A DNA stretch of 28,642 nt from SICU01 sp964408235 (GTDB lineage Archaea; Nanobdellota; Nanobdellia; Pacearchaeales; GW2011-AR1). The position numbers and the translations under genes were made by a program. A model generated the notes under the pieces. That model worked only from the letters and a program-made list of their open reading frames with translations, had not been told where the DNA came from and did no database searches. The stretch lies in NCBI GenBank assembly GCA_964408235.1, contig CAYOYN010000008.1:1-28642 (forward strand), given 5' to 3'. Positions 8,004 to 14,613 of this stretch are shown piece by piece. Numbering within the stretch: the stretch's first letter is position 1; every line of letters begins with the position of its first letter.

Positions 8004-8984
8004 TTATTTCCTAGAAACTACTACTGCATATTCTTTATCCGTGTCTGTAAATACTGCAGAATCCTTAAAATACATCTTACAAAACTTCTCGAACTCTTCA
8101 GCATAATATTTGTACAAATGAGCTACAACAAACTCGTCTCCAGGTTGAAAAGTAAAAGATTTTCCATCTATTTGTTTGGTTACTTCCTTCTTAATTGTAT
8201 AAAAAAACTCTATTCTAGAATTCCCAAATCTAGCGTTAAATTCTATATCTTTTTGATCAAAACCTAATCCAAACATTAAATGCTTGAACCAATTATGAAA
8301 AGATTTGTCAACATATTTGTGAATATCTACTAATCTTTCACCAATTCTAACACCATTGCCCATAACTAAAACATCTCCTTGAGCCATATCTCTTTCCAAT
8401 TCAAATAAATATTCATTTATATCAAAACAAGCAACAACTCCTCCCAGAATAATAACCACATTTTTCTTAAAATTTCCAGATTTTAGGCCTTTAGCTATAG
8501 GTCTAAGGGCACGACCATCTCCAGGAGATAGAAATGGTTTGTATTCAATAACGTTAGGGATATTAGCTTTTTTCATATTTTCCACAGCTAAATCTAATAA
8601 GTATTGCGAAGCATTTAAAGGACAATATCTAATTTTAATTGAAGAATTTCTAGAGACTATTTCTTTTATAAGTTCTGTAGCCTTAAAACCATCTCCGCAA
8701 TAAATATCAATTAAATTAAAAGGTTCATCTCCTATATTTTCAGACAAAATCTTTGAATGTTCTTTTAAAATCCTTAATTCTAATTCAAAAAACTGTTTCC
8801 TATATGAAGGAGTAGTTGAGAAAGCTAAAAAACCCTTAGCTAAATCATCAGTTAGACTAAGATATTGCAGATCTGTAAGCTCCCAAGACTTATTCCCATT
8901 AGTACGGGCAAAACCATTCTTCAAAAAAGCAGATAATAACATGTCATGCAACCAAAGGTTTTGGCCCTTATGAGTACCGGACAT
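8004..8984 (-). CDS. EgtD-like SAM-dependent methyltransferase (Methyltransf_33)
   Basis: About 326 aa from the internal Met at 8984; a longer frame begins at 8999. I prefer 8984 because the TATA-like ACATAAATAC (minus strand, about 9005-9014) lies some 25 nt before it. Features fit the histidine-specific methyltransferase family (EgtD, PF10017): FSTTPSYRKQFFELELRIL near residue 60 (the YFxxITxxPEYYxTRxE region), a Rossmann SAM site NLIDIYCGDGFKATEL (about 95-110), ILGGVVACFDINE and the acidic DVLVMG segment, then an EFFYTIKKEV strand and the C-terminal FAVVV-like end. Known relatives trimethylate histidine for ergothioneine or act on diphthamide-like or peptide substrates; the substrate here is not evident. 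No ergothioneine genes are nearby. Confidence 0.72.
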   Translation of the reverse strand: MSGTHKGQNLWLHDMLLSAFLKNGFARTNGNKSWELTDLQYLSLTDDLAKGFLAFSTTPSYRKQFFELELRILKEHSKILSENIGDEPFNLIDIYCGDGFKATELIKEIVSRNSSIKIRYCPLNASQYLLDLAVENMKKANIPNVIEYKPFLSPGDGRALRPIAKGLKSGNFKKNVVIILGGVVACFDINEYLFELERDMAQGDVLVMGNGVRIGERLVDIHKYVDKSFHNWFKHLMFGLGFDQKDIEFNARFGNSRIEFFYTIKKEVTKQIDGKSFTFQPGDEFVVAHLYKYYAEEFEKFCKMYFKDSAVFTDTDKEYAVVVSRK

Positions 8985-8999
8985 AGAGATTATCCACAT

Positions 9000-9102
9000 A
9001 TATGGTATTTATGTTTTTCGCATAAAGATTTACTATCATTTAATGAATAACTTTAAACGGATAAAAAAGGTTTAAAAGGCATCTTTCTCAATTAACTTTG
9101 TC
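9000..9102. promoter_or_regulatory. divergent promoter region of methyltransferase and tRNA-Glu
   Basis: Between the methyltransferase start and tRNA-Glu. Minus-strand TATA-like ACATAAATAC about 9005-9014 and plus-strand GGTTTAAAAGG at 9069-9079, the latter about 25-34 nt before tRNA-Glu. No reading frame of note. Confidence 0.65.
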
Positions 9103-9175
9103 GCCCTAATAGTCTAGTGGTCAAGGACGCGGCCCTTTCGCGGCCGAAACCCGGGTTCGAATCCCGGTTGGGGCA
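9103..9175 (+). tRNA. tRNA-Glu(UUC)
   Basis: Acceptor GCCCTAA (9103-9109) pairs with TTGGGGC (9168-9174) with one G-U; A73. D-arm GTC...GAC, anticodon stem CGGCC/GGCCG, loop C-T-TTC-G-C giving anticodon UUC. T-stem CCGGG/CCCGG with loop TTCGAAT. No encoded CCA and no intron. GC-rich against a very AT-rich background. Confidence 0.95.
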
Positions 9176-9321
9176 TTTCTTGGATTCGAAGAATCCAATA
9201 GATTCCTACCGTTTTGTGCGAGAGCAAATTAGGTTTACATCATCAAACCCAATATAAGTTTTGAAAGCCAGCGGAAAACTTTTTCTAAAAGTTTTTGCTT
9301 TCGAGCCCCGGTTGGGGCATT
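9156..9321 (+). repeat. direct repeat: copy of tRNA-Glu 3' end downstream
   Basis: CCCGGTTGGGGCATT at 9163-9177 (tRNA end plus two bases) recurs at 9307-9321, 144 bp later. Extended leftwards, TTCGA-AT-CCCGG versus TTCGA-GC-CCCGG differ at only two bases. GGATTCGAA at 9182-9190 is also an inverted copy of the T-arm TTCGAATCC at 9156-9164. Confidence 0.93.
9178..9321 (+). ncRNA. structured tRNA-Glu trailer module (candidate)
   Basis: This fills the gap between tRNA-Glu and the gene at 9368. Strong hairpins: TTGGATTC-GAA-GAATCCAA (9180-9198), GGTTT/AAACC (9232-9249), and AAAACTTTT-TCT-AAAAGTTTT (9275-9295) enclosed by GAAAGC/GCTTTC (9263-9268, 9297-9302). The distal acceptor copy forms its own hairpin GCCCC-GGTT-GGGGC (about 9305-9318). 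One of the two changes from the original tRNA end (T to C) strengthens that hairpin. Coding frames are absent. Confidence 0.5.
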
Positions 9322-9367
9322 ATTTTTAGTATAACAAATCTTAAAAGTATTAAAATCAAGCATTATA

Positions 9368-10345
9368 GTGGAAGAAAACAAAATTCCAGAAATTAATCAT
9401 TCTAAAAAAGTAAATTTAAAGAAAGTATTTACAGTAATTTTAATATCTTCGATATTATTAAATGCCATATTAATTTTAAAAATATTAATTCCAGATTTTG
9501 GAATAACTGGTTCAGCAGTAAAAATTGAACCAGAAATTAATAAAAATCTCGCAAATAATGTAGAAAGTAAAGACTTCATTTTACACTATGACAAATTAAA
9601 GCTTAAAATAGAAGAAGAAATTTTAAAAAATAATACTCAAGATAATGTAGGATTTTTTATCCAAGACTTAAGAACTGGTTCATGGGCTGGAAAAAACGAG
9701 AGAACAGGATTTGCCCCCGCAAGCCTACTTAAAATTCCTATAATGATTGCAATACTAAAAAAAGTAGATAGGGGAGAACTAAGTCTCGATAGTAAATTAG
9801 TTATTAGAAGTGAAGACATAGATGATACCTATCCCACAACATATGAAAAAAAGGCAGGTGAAGAAGTAACAATAAAAGAATTGTTAAAATGTATGATTAC
9901 CAATTCAGATAATACTGCCAAAAACACATTAATAAGACAATTATTTTCTTATGAAGTGGATGATATATTTAAGCACGTAGGAATCCCTAATCCATATCTT
10001 CCAGAAAATCAAGATAAAACAACTTCTCCAAGAGATTATTCCAGATTCTTTAAATCATTATATTTTTCAACTTATCTTTCTCCGGAACTTTCTAAATTTG
10101 CCTTAAGCCTTACAACAAACACTCAAACAGAAAACTTAATACCTGAAGGAGTTCCATCAAATGTAGAAGTTGCCCATAAATTCGGAATATATAATGAAGA
10201 AGAATTACATGATTGCGGAATAATTTATCACGAAAAAAACCCCTATATCCTGTGCGTAATGACAAGAAATTTAGGCTCTGTAGAGGGTGCAGATATAATT
10301 AGAAAAATATCCAAAGAATCTTATGATTTTGTAGATAAGAATTAA
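9368..10345 (+). CDS. membrane-anchored class A beta-lactamase-like serine hydrolase
   Basis: 325 aa from a GTG. Basic N-terminus, membrane helix about 20-40, then ITGSAV (46-51) on the outer side. The hydrolase domain (about 75-325) shows the active-site S119-L-L-K122, S180-D-N182 and HKFG (270-273) in the position of the KTG box. These are the three hallmarks of penicillin-recognising serine hydrolases of the class A beta-lactamase fold. DPANN archaea have no peptidoglycan, so its substrate is unclear. It could cleave an acyl or peptide bond in the envelope, in a host polymer or in a lactam. The KTG Thr is replaced by Phe. Convergent with the C39-like gene, whose end overlaps by four bases. 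Confidence 0.82.
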   Translation: MEENKIPEINHSKKVNLKKVFTVILISSILLNAILILKILIPDFGITGSAVKIEPEINKNLANNVESKDFILHYDKLKLKIEEEILKNNTQDNVGFFIQDLRTGSWAGKNERTGFAPASLLKIPIMIAILKKVDRGELSLDSKLVIRSEDIDDTYPTTYEKKAGEEVTIKELLKCMITNSDNTAKNTLIRQLFSYEVDDIFKHVGIPNPYLPENQDKTTSPRDYSRFFKSLYFSTYLSPELSKFALSLTTNTQTENLIPEGVPSNVEVAHKFGIYNEEELHDCGIIYHEKNPYILCVMTRNLGSVEGADIIRKISKESYDFVDKN

Positions 10346-10815
10346 TTTTTAGTTATAATTATTATTGGCCTAATTCTTAAGTCTTTTTTTGATTTGATAT
10401 AATCTCCCATATAATCAAACCAAATTTTTTGAAATTCAATCAAGCTTAGTTTAATTTTTTTGCCATACTCTGGGTCTATAAAATAAATGTTACCTCTTTC
10501 TATTCCAACTACTACAGAATAATGCCCTTCATTTTTTGAAAACCAATTTACTATAACTGGGATTCCATTCTTAACCAATCTTTCAATTTCTTTAATACTA
10601 GCGTTTTCTTTATATTTTACATTAAAGCCAAAATGTTTCGCAGCAACAACCATATGTTTAGGGGAAGTTCCAGAATTACCTTCACTAATAATCGTACTTG
10701 AAATTTTAGAAATATCATTGATAGAAATAGAGCAACCGTAATAATCAAAAACCATCTTGAGACAATAAGGTCCGCAATAAGATTTAGTTTGTTTTAATGG
10801 CTTAATTTTTATCAT
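10342..10815 (-). CDS. C39-like cysteine peptidase
   Basis: About 157 aa from ATG 10815, which overlaps the rhomboid stop as ATGA; an in-frame ATG three codons earlier (10824) is possible. The papain-like C39 pattern is complete in order: catalytic Cys in KSYCGPYCL, helix KMVFDYYG, then His in NEGHYSVVVG and Asp in YFIDPEYG (C17, H101, D117 in the longer frame). No signal peptide, so it is probably cytoplasmic. Relatives include the peptidase domains of bacteriocin exporters and stand-alone C39-like proteins. Translationally coupled to the rhomboid gene, which hints at a shared role in peptide processing; that is inference. Confidence 0.82.
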   Translation of the reverse strand: MIKIKPLKQTKSYCGPYCLKMVFDYYGCSISINDISKISSTIISEGNSGTSPKHMVVAAKHFGFNVKYKENASIKEIERLVKNGIPVIVNWFSKNEGHYSVVVGIERGNIYFIDPEYGKKIKLSLIEFQKIWFDYMGDYIKSKKDLRIRPIIIITKN

Positions 10816-11372
10816 CCAATCCACCTCAAAGCTTTTTTCCTATAAATAAACCCAAGAATTAATCCGAAAAACATCCCGGATAAATGAGCAAGATTAGCAA
10901 CATTACTTGGGACAAAAAGCCCTATCAAATCTCCTGCAGCCCAAATTATACCTGCAATGAACAAAGGCATCGGAAATCCAAAAGCAAAAATAATCATTAA
11001 AGGCCTTATAACTATCAAAGCCCCAATAACTCCGAATATAGCTCCTGATGCCCCCAAAGAAGAATCATAAAAGTTTACGCTAATGATATTAGCAAATATC
11101 CCCGTAACAAAAAACACTATCAAAAATCGCCTTGATCCAATTAACCTTTCAAGCATACTACCAAATAAAGCAAGGGCAAAAATATTATATAATAAGTGGG
11201 CAAATCCGCCATGTAAAAATATAGAAGTAATAAATCTCCAAACCTGAACATGGGAGCTTGAATTAAGCAAAAAAAGATCTGTAAACCCTGAAACAAGTAA
11301 TTGAATCAAAAATAGAATGAACATTATCCCACATAATTTTAACGCATAAAACCTAAACCTTCTTTTTATCAT
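10812..11372 (-). CDS. rhomboid family intramembrane serine protease
   Basis: 186 aa with about six membrane helices. The rhomboid signatures are HGGFAHLLYNIFAL (54-67; oxyanion-side His and Asn), catalytic Ser in GASG (S109) and catalytic His in NLAHLSG (H163). Short for the family but complete in its core. It would cut transmembrane segments of other membrane proteins; the ITG-tagged single-pass proteins of this window are possible substrates, which is speculation. TATA-like CTTTATAAAC (11393-11402, minus strand GTTTATAAAG) sits about 21-30 nt before the ATG. Confidence 0.92.
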   Translation of the reverse strand: MIKRRFRFYALKLCGIMFILFLIQLLVSGFTDLFLLNSSSHVQVWRFITSIFLHGGFAHLLYNIFALALFGSMLERLIGSRRFLIVFFVTGIFANIISVNFYDSSLGASGAIFGVIGALIVIRPLMIIFAFGFPMPLFIAGIIWAAGDLIGLFVPSNVANLAHLSGMFFGLILGFIYRKKALRWIG

Positions 11373-11392
11373 AAGTCAATTAAAAACCTTAA

Positions 11393-11402
11393 CTTTATAA
11401 AC
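11393..11402 (-). promoter_or_regulatory. TATA box for the rhomboid-C39 operon
   Basis: GTTTATAAAG on the minus strand, 21-30 nt before the rhomboid ATG at 11372, suggests a leaderless transcript. Confidence 0.65.
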
Positions 11403-11511
11403 TATTCAAAACTTGTCAAATTATGAATACACAAATCCAGAGGTATATTCATAGTCGCTAAAGAAAGCAAACCTAGTTCTAACAGTTTTACATCATCCAT
11501 CAATCCACAGT

Positions 11512-11520
11512 CTTTATATA
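11512..11520 (+). promoter_or_regulatory. TATA box for tRNA-His
   Basis: CTTTATATA begins 37 nt before tRNA-His and is the only clear TATA element between the rhomboid gene and hisS, so it may serve both. Confidence 0.6.
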
Positions 11521-11547
11521 CCAAATATGAAGAAGAATTAAATATAT

Positions 11548-11619
11548 GGCGGATGTTGTGTAATGGTAGCATACCGGCTTGTGGCGCCGTTGGAGTGGGT
11601 CCGATTCCCACCTTCCGCT
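11548..11619 (+). tRNA. tRNA-His(GUG), atypical
   Basis: G-1 is encoded at 11548. Acceptor GCGGATG (11549-11555) pairs with CTTCCGC (11612-11618) apart from a T6-T67 mismatch. Anticodon loop T-T-GTG-G-C. Oddities: position 73 is T, while archaeal tRNA-His normally has C73 opposite G-1. The T-loop is TCCGATT, with C at 55 instead of U. The outermost anticodon-stem pair (27-43) is C-T. The fold and anticodon are otherwise clear. A T-run follows at once, and the HisRS gene is next on the same strand. Confidence 0.88.
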
Positions 11620-11624
11620 TTTTT
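11619..11624 (+). terminator. T-run at the end of tRNA-His
   Basis: Six T directly after the tRNA body, a typical archaeal termination signal; with the window's other tRNAs such a run is absent. If it is leaky, hisS would be cotranscribed. Confidence 0.5.
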
Positions 11625-11636
11625 GAAGTCCGCAGT

Positions 11637-11677
11637 GAGTCTCCGAGCATGTTGAGGAGATTCGAACAAGAGAGTTC
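11637..11677 (+). ncRNA. structured spacer between tRNA-His and hisS, with shared trailer block
   Basis: Two hairpins: GAGTCTCC (11637-11644) with GGAGATTC (11656-11663), seven Watson-Crick pairs and one G-U around an 11-nt loop, and GAAC/GTTC (11664-11667, 11674-11677). The block 11642-11671 (TCCGAGCATGTTGAGGAGA, then TTCGAACAAGA) recurs almost unchanged at 28614-28642 downstream of tRNA-Thr, with a C for T in the loop and G for A in the tail. It may be a mobile or conserved RNA element, or a leader of hisS. Confidence 0.55.
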
Positions 11678-11714
11678 AAAAATAAAGAAAGTGAAATAAA
11701 AAAGGAATAAGAAA

Positions 11715-12947
11715 ATGATATACCAACCAGAAAACGTCAAGGGATTTGAAGATTACTTACCTTCTGAATCTCAAAAACGTGAAAAGATAAAAGAAATAGC
11801 TAAAAAATATTTCAAGCTTTATGGGTTCTTACCAGTTGAAACTCCTTCAATAGAATTTGATGAATTAATGCGTTCAGATAATTTAGAAGAAGATGAAGCT
11901 GTAAGAGATAGATTTAGGCTAAGGGATAGAGCAAATAGAAACCTCGGTTTAAGATATGAATTTACATTCCAATTATCAAGAATATTCAAACAAAATCCAA
12001 ATATAAAATTGCCATTTAGAAGATATCAAATAGGTTCAGTATTTAGAGATGAAAATATAAAAGTCGGAAGAACTCGCGAGTTTACTCAGTGTGATATTGA
12101 TATTATAGGAGATCCTTCGGTTAATGCCGAAGCAGAATGTCTTGCAGTGGCATCAGACATCCTTAATGAATTAAAAATAGAAAATGTAGAGATTCAAATT
12201 AATAATCGTAAGTTGGTCGATGAAATAATAAAATCTGTTCAAATAAATGAAAAAATTCAAGTATTAAGAGAAATAGATAAAATAGATAAAATAGGAGAAG
12301 ACCAAGTAAAAATAAATTTGAAAAAATATGCAGATTCAAATCAAATCCTAAGCCTGTTCAAATTAATGGAAAAAGATATCTCGTTCTTCAAAGACAATAT
12401 GTTTGAAGGCTCGGAAGATCTAATAAATTTGATGCAAAGATGCAAAGAACTAGGTGTAAAAGTAACATTCAATCCTCGCCTTATGAGGGGATTCAATTAC
12501 TATACCGGTAGCGTATTTGAAATTCTAGTAGGTAAAACTGCTCTTTTAGGAGGAGGACGTTACGATAAACTTGTAGGAAAATATCTTATCAATAAAGAGA
12601 TCCCTTCTGTAGGACTTTCGTTCAGCTTAGAATCGCTAATGGGCCTGTGTCAGAAAGAAATAAACAAATTAGAGATAGATAACACTAAAGCAATTATAAT
12701 ATCCATTGATAAAGAAAAAGAAACCACAAAACTTGCTCAAACACTAAGAAAAAATAATATAAGCTGCATAACTAACTTTTTAGGAGTTGGAAAAGCCTTA
12801 GAATATGCAAATTCCTATAATATACAATATGCTATTTTTGTAGGAAAAGAAGAAATTGCTAAAAAGAAATTCAAATTAAAAGACATGAAATCTGGAGAAG
12901 AATCATTACTAGCTGAAAAATCAATTATTTCTAAACTAAAAGATTAA
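11715..12947 (+). CDS. hisS: histidyl-tRNA synthetase
   Basis: 410 aa class II synthetase that charges tRNA-His. Visible: YQPENVKGFEDYLP start (motif of HisRS N-termini), motif 2 around RRYQIGSVFRDENI to TQCDIDIIG (102-132), histidine-binding RGFNYYTGSVFEI (258-270) and GGGRYDKLVG (279-288), and a C-terminal anticodon-binding domain from about 325. At motif 3 the usual G-x-x-x-x-x-E-R-x reads VGLSFSLESL (299-308), so the ATP-binding Arg is Ser here. Length is normal. It follows tRNA-His after a 95-bp structured spacer; weak Shine-Dalgarno-like AAGGAA precedes the ATG. Convergent with the small membrane protein, overlapping by four bases. Confidence 0.95.
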   Translation: MIYQPENVKGFEDYLPSESQKREKIKEIAKKYFKLYGFLPVETPSIEFDELMRSDNLEEDEAVRDRFRLRDRANRNLGLRYEFTFQLSRIFKQNPNIKLPFRRYQIGSVFRDENIKVGRTREFTQCDIDIIGDPSVNAEAECLAVASDILNELKIENVEIQINNRKLVDEIIKSVQINEKIQVLREIDKIDKIGEDQVKINLKKYADSNQILSLFKLMEKDISFFKDNMFEGSEDLINLMQRCKELGVKVTFNPRLMRGFNYYTGSVFEILVGKTALLGGGRYDKLVGKYLINKEIPSVGLSFSLESLMGLCQKEINKLEIDNTKAIIISIDKEKETTKLAQTLRKNNISCITNFLGVGKALEYANSYNIQYAIFVGKEEIAKKKFKLKDMKSGEESLLAEKSIISKLKD

Positions 12948-13150
12948 TTTTCGTGAGAATTACTATAAAATATTCCAATAGCCAAAAGTAAAAACCCCAA
13001 TATTGAAAATACGACTCCAACTGGAAAATAAGGATTGTTTGCAGTTTCAGAAGGTGCAAAGTATAAACCTTCAATAGGTTGAGAATAAATAGATAAAGTA
13101 AACCCTAAGACTAATAGAATAATTCCTGTAAAGACCACCCACCTATTCAT
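12944..13150 (-). CDS. small two-helix membrane protein
   Basis: 68 aa, not recognised. Two hydrophobic helices, about 5-22 and 42-62, joined by a short polar loop (QPIEGLYFAPSETANNPYFP) probably outside the cell, with a short charged tail SNSHEN. No family motif seen. It lies 40 bp downstream of scpA on the same strand and converges on hisS, overlapping its stop. A real gene is likely because of its clean hydrophobic pattern and lack of competing frames. Confidence 0.65.
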   Translation of the reverse strand: MNRWVVFTGIILLVLGFTLSIYSQPIEGLYFAPSETANNPYFPVGVVFSILGFLLLAIGIFYSNSHEN

Positions 13151-13190
13151 GTAAATCCTAAGACTCCAGAGTATTAAAATTATATTACTC

Positions 13191-14066
13191 TTAACCTGTA
13201 GCTTTTTCTATTTTAACTTCGCTTTCGTGTTCTTCTTCTAATAATTCCATTTCTTTTTTCAAACGTTCAAGTAAATCCTTATTTTTAGCCTCGTATATTT
13301 CTTTCAATAAAATCCATATTTCTTCAAAGTGACCTTCTTGTTCAAGCCAAACTTTTTGTTGATTATCTAAATGTAATAAAGATACAAAAGTGAGGAGCCT
13401 CTCTTCAGAATCCATACTTGATAACTCAGAAAATGCTACTCTTTCGTCACTTTTTGAAAATATTCCCCTTAACTTAGAATATATATTCTTTATTTTATCT
13501 TGTAAATTAAACAATTTTTTAGGAATTGGCAAATAGGCATTCATTTCATGTTGTTTTAAAATGAGAGCCTTACGTTCACGCCTAGATTCCGTATTCATTG
13601 CCTTACTAAGGGCCAATATAAGTTCCTGCAAGCTTACCTTCTTGTGCCTAGGCAAAGGAGTTCTAGGAACTAACTCGGGAATATCTTCGTCCAGAGTGAT
13701 TCTTTCTTGAGTATAAACTTTTTCTTCTTTTTTACCGTATAAAATATCATCCAATGATTGTAAATCCCTGCTTAAAAGAATTTCAGACTTGAGGCGAAGA
13801 AGTAAAGAAGCAGCTAGTAAAACCTTAGAAGAAATAAAGAAATTAGCTTCCTCTAAAAGCCTAACCTTCTCAATATATTTATTAGCCAAAATACTCAGAT
13901 TAATGTCCCAAGGATCAAGTTGTTCCGAGTTAATCAAGTCATAAATAATAGTCTGCCAACTCAACCTATTATCAAAAAGCAAATCATGTATCTGTTCCTG
14001 CCCTACTTTATCCCTTAACTCCTTAATTTCTTTAACGCCACCTATAATTTCATCACTCTCTTCCAT
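13191..14066 (-). CDS. scpA: segregation and condensation protein A (kleisin)
   Basis: 291 aa. The N-terminal kleisin domain shows SWQTIIYDLINSEQLDPWDINLSILANKYIE (36-66) and the helix VLLAASLLLRLKSEILL (about 83-99), the SMC-neck-binding segment. The middle is charged and low in complexity. The C-terminal winged helix reads RVAFSELSSM and LLTFVSLLHLDNQQKVWLEQEG, which would bind the SMC head. It acts in chromosome compaction with SMC. No scpB is visible next to it. Start ATG at 14066; T-rich TATA-like elements lie about 20-30 nt upstream. Confidence 0.9.
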   Translation of the reverse strand: MEESDEIIGGVKEIKELRDKVGQEQIHDLLFDNRLSWQTIIYDLINSEQLDPWDINLSILANKYIEKVRLLEEANFFISSKVLLAASLLLRLKSEILLSRDLQSLDDILYGKKEEKVYTQERITLDEDIPELVPRTPLPRHKKVSLQELILALSKAMNTESRRERKALILKQHEMNAYLPIPKKLFNLQDKIKNIYSKLRGIFSKSDERVAFSELSSMDSEERLLTFVSLLHLDNQQKVWLEQEGHFEEIWILLKEIYEAKNKDLLERLKKEMELLEEEHESEVKIEKATG

Positions 14067-14146
14067 ATAGATGCAATAAAACAGGATTAAATAAACTTAT
14101 ACCAAAGCAATATGTTGTAACTATATAATAAGAACAAAAACGAAAG

Positions 14147-14157
14147 GTTTAAATAGT
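14147..14157 (+). promoter_or_regulatory. TATA box for a candidate small RNA
   Basis: GGTTTAAATAG, matching the elements before tRNA-Glu and tRNA-Trp. Read on the other strand it could instead contribute to the scpA promoter, so the direction is not certain. Confidence 0.45.
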
Positions 14158-14171
14158 AGTCTAAGTTCGCT

Positions 14172-14250
14172 TAATTATCATCACCTCTTTTTCCCAGGAG
14201 GGGACATCATAGCCATCTTCTTGAAGGCAATGGTCTCTCCTCTATGGGTT
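14172..14250 (+). ncRNA. candidate structured small RNA
   Basis: A locally GC-rich stretch in an AT-rich gap, about 25 nt after a TATA box. CCCA plus GGAGGGGA (14193-14204) pairs with TCTCTCCTCT plus TGGG (14236-14248) to give twelve pairs with one bulged A and two G-U. An apical CCAT/ATGG stem (14213-14216, 14230-14233) continues it. On the opposite strand GTGATGA (near 14180) matches a box C consensus, but no box D is evident. Could be a guide RNA; class and strand are undecided. Confidence 0.45.
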
Positions 14251-14409
14251 TATTTAATATAAAATAAAACAAGTTGATCGTTGTATAATAAGTCTTCAAA
14301 GTTTTTCAATAGAAGTCCTTGGAATAAGGCAAGAAAAACATATCCGACTTAGAGGTGACTGATTTTTTAAATAGCTTAGAAAAAGTCTGTTTAGTCTTAT
14401 ATTCTAAAA

Positions 14410-14613
14410 TTACTTTTTACCAAATTCGGTATATTTGCATTTTCCACAGTGAAGCCTGTTTAAGCCACCACCTAAGAAAACACCAGGGCCACAACGAGGG
14501 CAAAATTTACCCTCTCTCTTTACAGAATCTCCAGAAACCTTATACATCTTATACTTTTCACTAGTTGGTTTATTCACGTGCTTCTTCTTTCCGCCACCTG
14601 CTTTGTCTGCCAT
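14410..14613 (-). CDS. rps27ae: small-subunit ribosomal protein eS31 (S27ae)
   Basis: 67 aa. Zinc ribbon FCPRCGPGVFLG...LHCGKCKY with C-x2-C and C-x2-C pairs in the C-terminal half; the N-terminus is Lys/Gly-rich. Length fits archaeal eS31, which lacks the ubiquitin of the eukaryotic form. Last gene of the rpo7-spt4-rps24e-rps27ae operon, overlapping rps24e by one base (TAATG). This gene order is known in many archaea. Confidence 0.95.
   Translation of the reverse strand: MADKAGGGKKKHVNKPTSEKYKMYKVSGDSVKREGKFCPRCGPGVFLGGGLNRLHCGKCKYTEFGKK

Larger units (their letters stand above)
14067..14409. other. 343-bp intergenic region without a gene
   Basis: Between scpA and the end of the eS31 operon, both on the minus strand. 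It holds the candidate small RNA at about 14172-14250 and its TATA box. The remainder (14251-14409) contains a weaker possible fold, AAGTC/GACTT around CTTG/CAAG near 14310-14352, but no convincing frame or known motif. Reading frames across it are shadows. Confidence 0.6.

Noticed and set aside
7858..9321. Classical att sites of a large integrated element between tRNA-Ile and tRNA-Glu
   Set aside because: Each tRNA's repeat partner lies within 150 bp of itself, the two tRNAs do not share repeats, and no integrase gene is present.
11402..11740. Minus-strand frame of 112 codons over tRNA-His
   Set aside because: It overlaps the tRNA, its promoter and the start of hisS, and the product has no recognisable features.
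14172..14192. Box C/D guide RNA on the minus strand based on GTGATGA
   Set aside because: No box D (CTGA) at a suitable distance and no second C'/D' pair could be found, so the class was left open.
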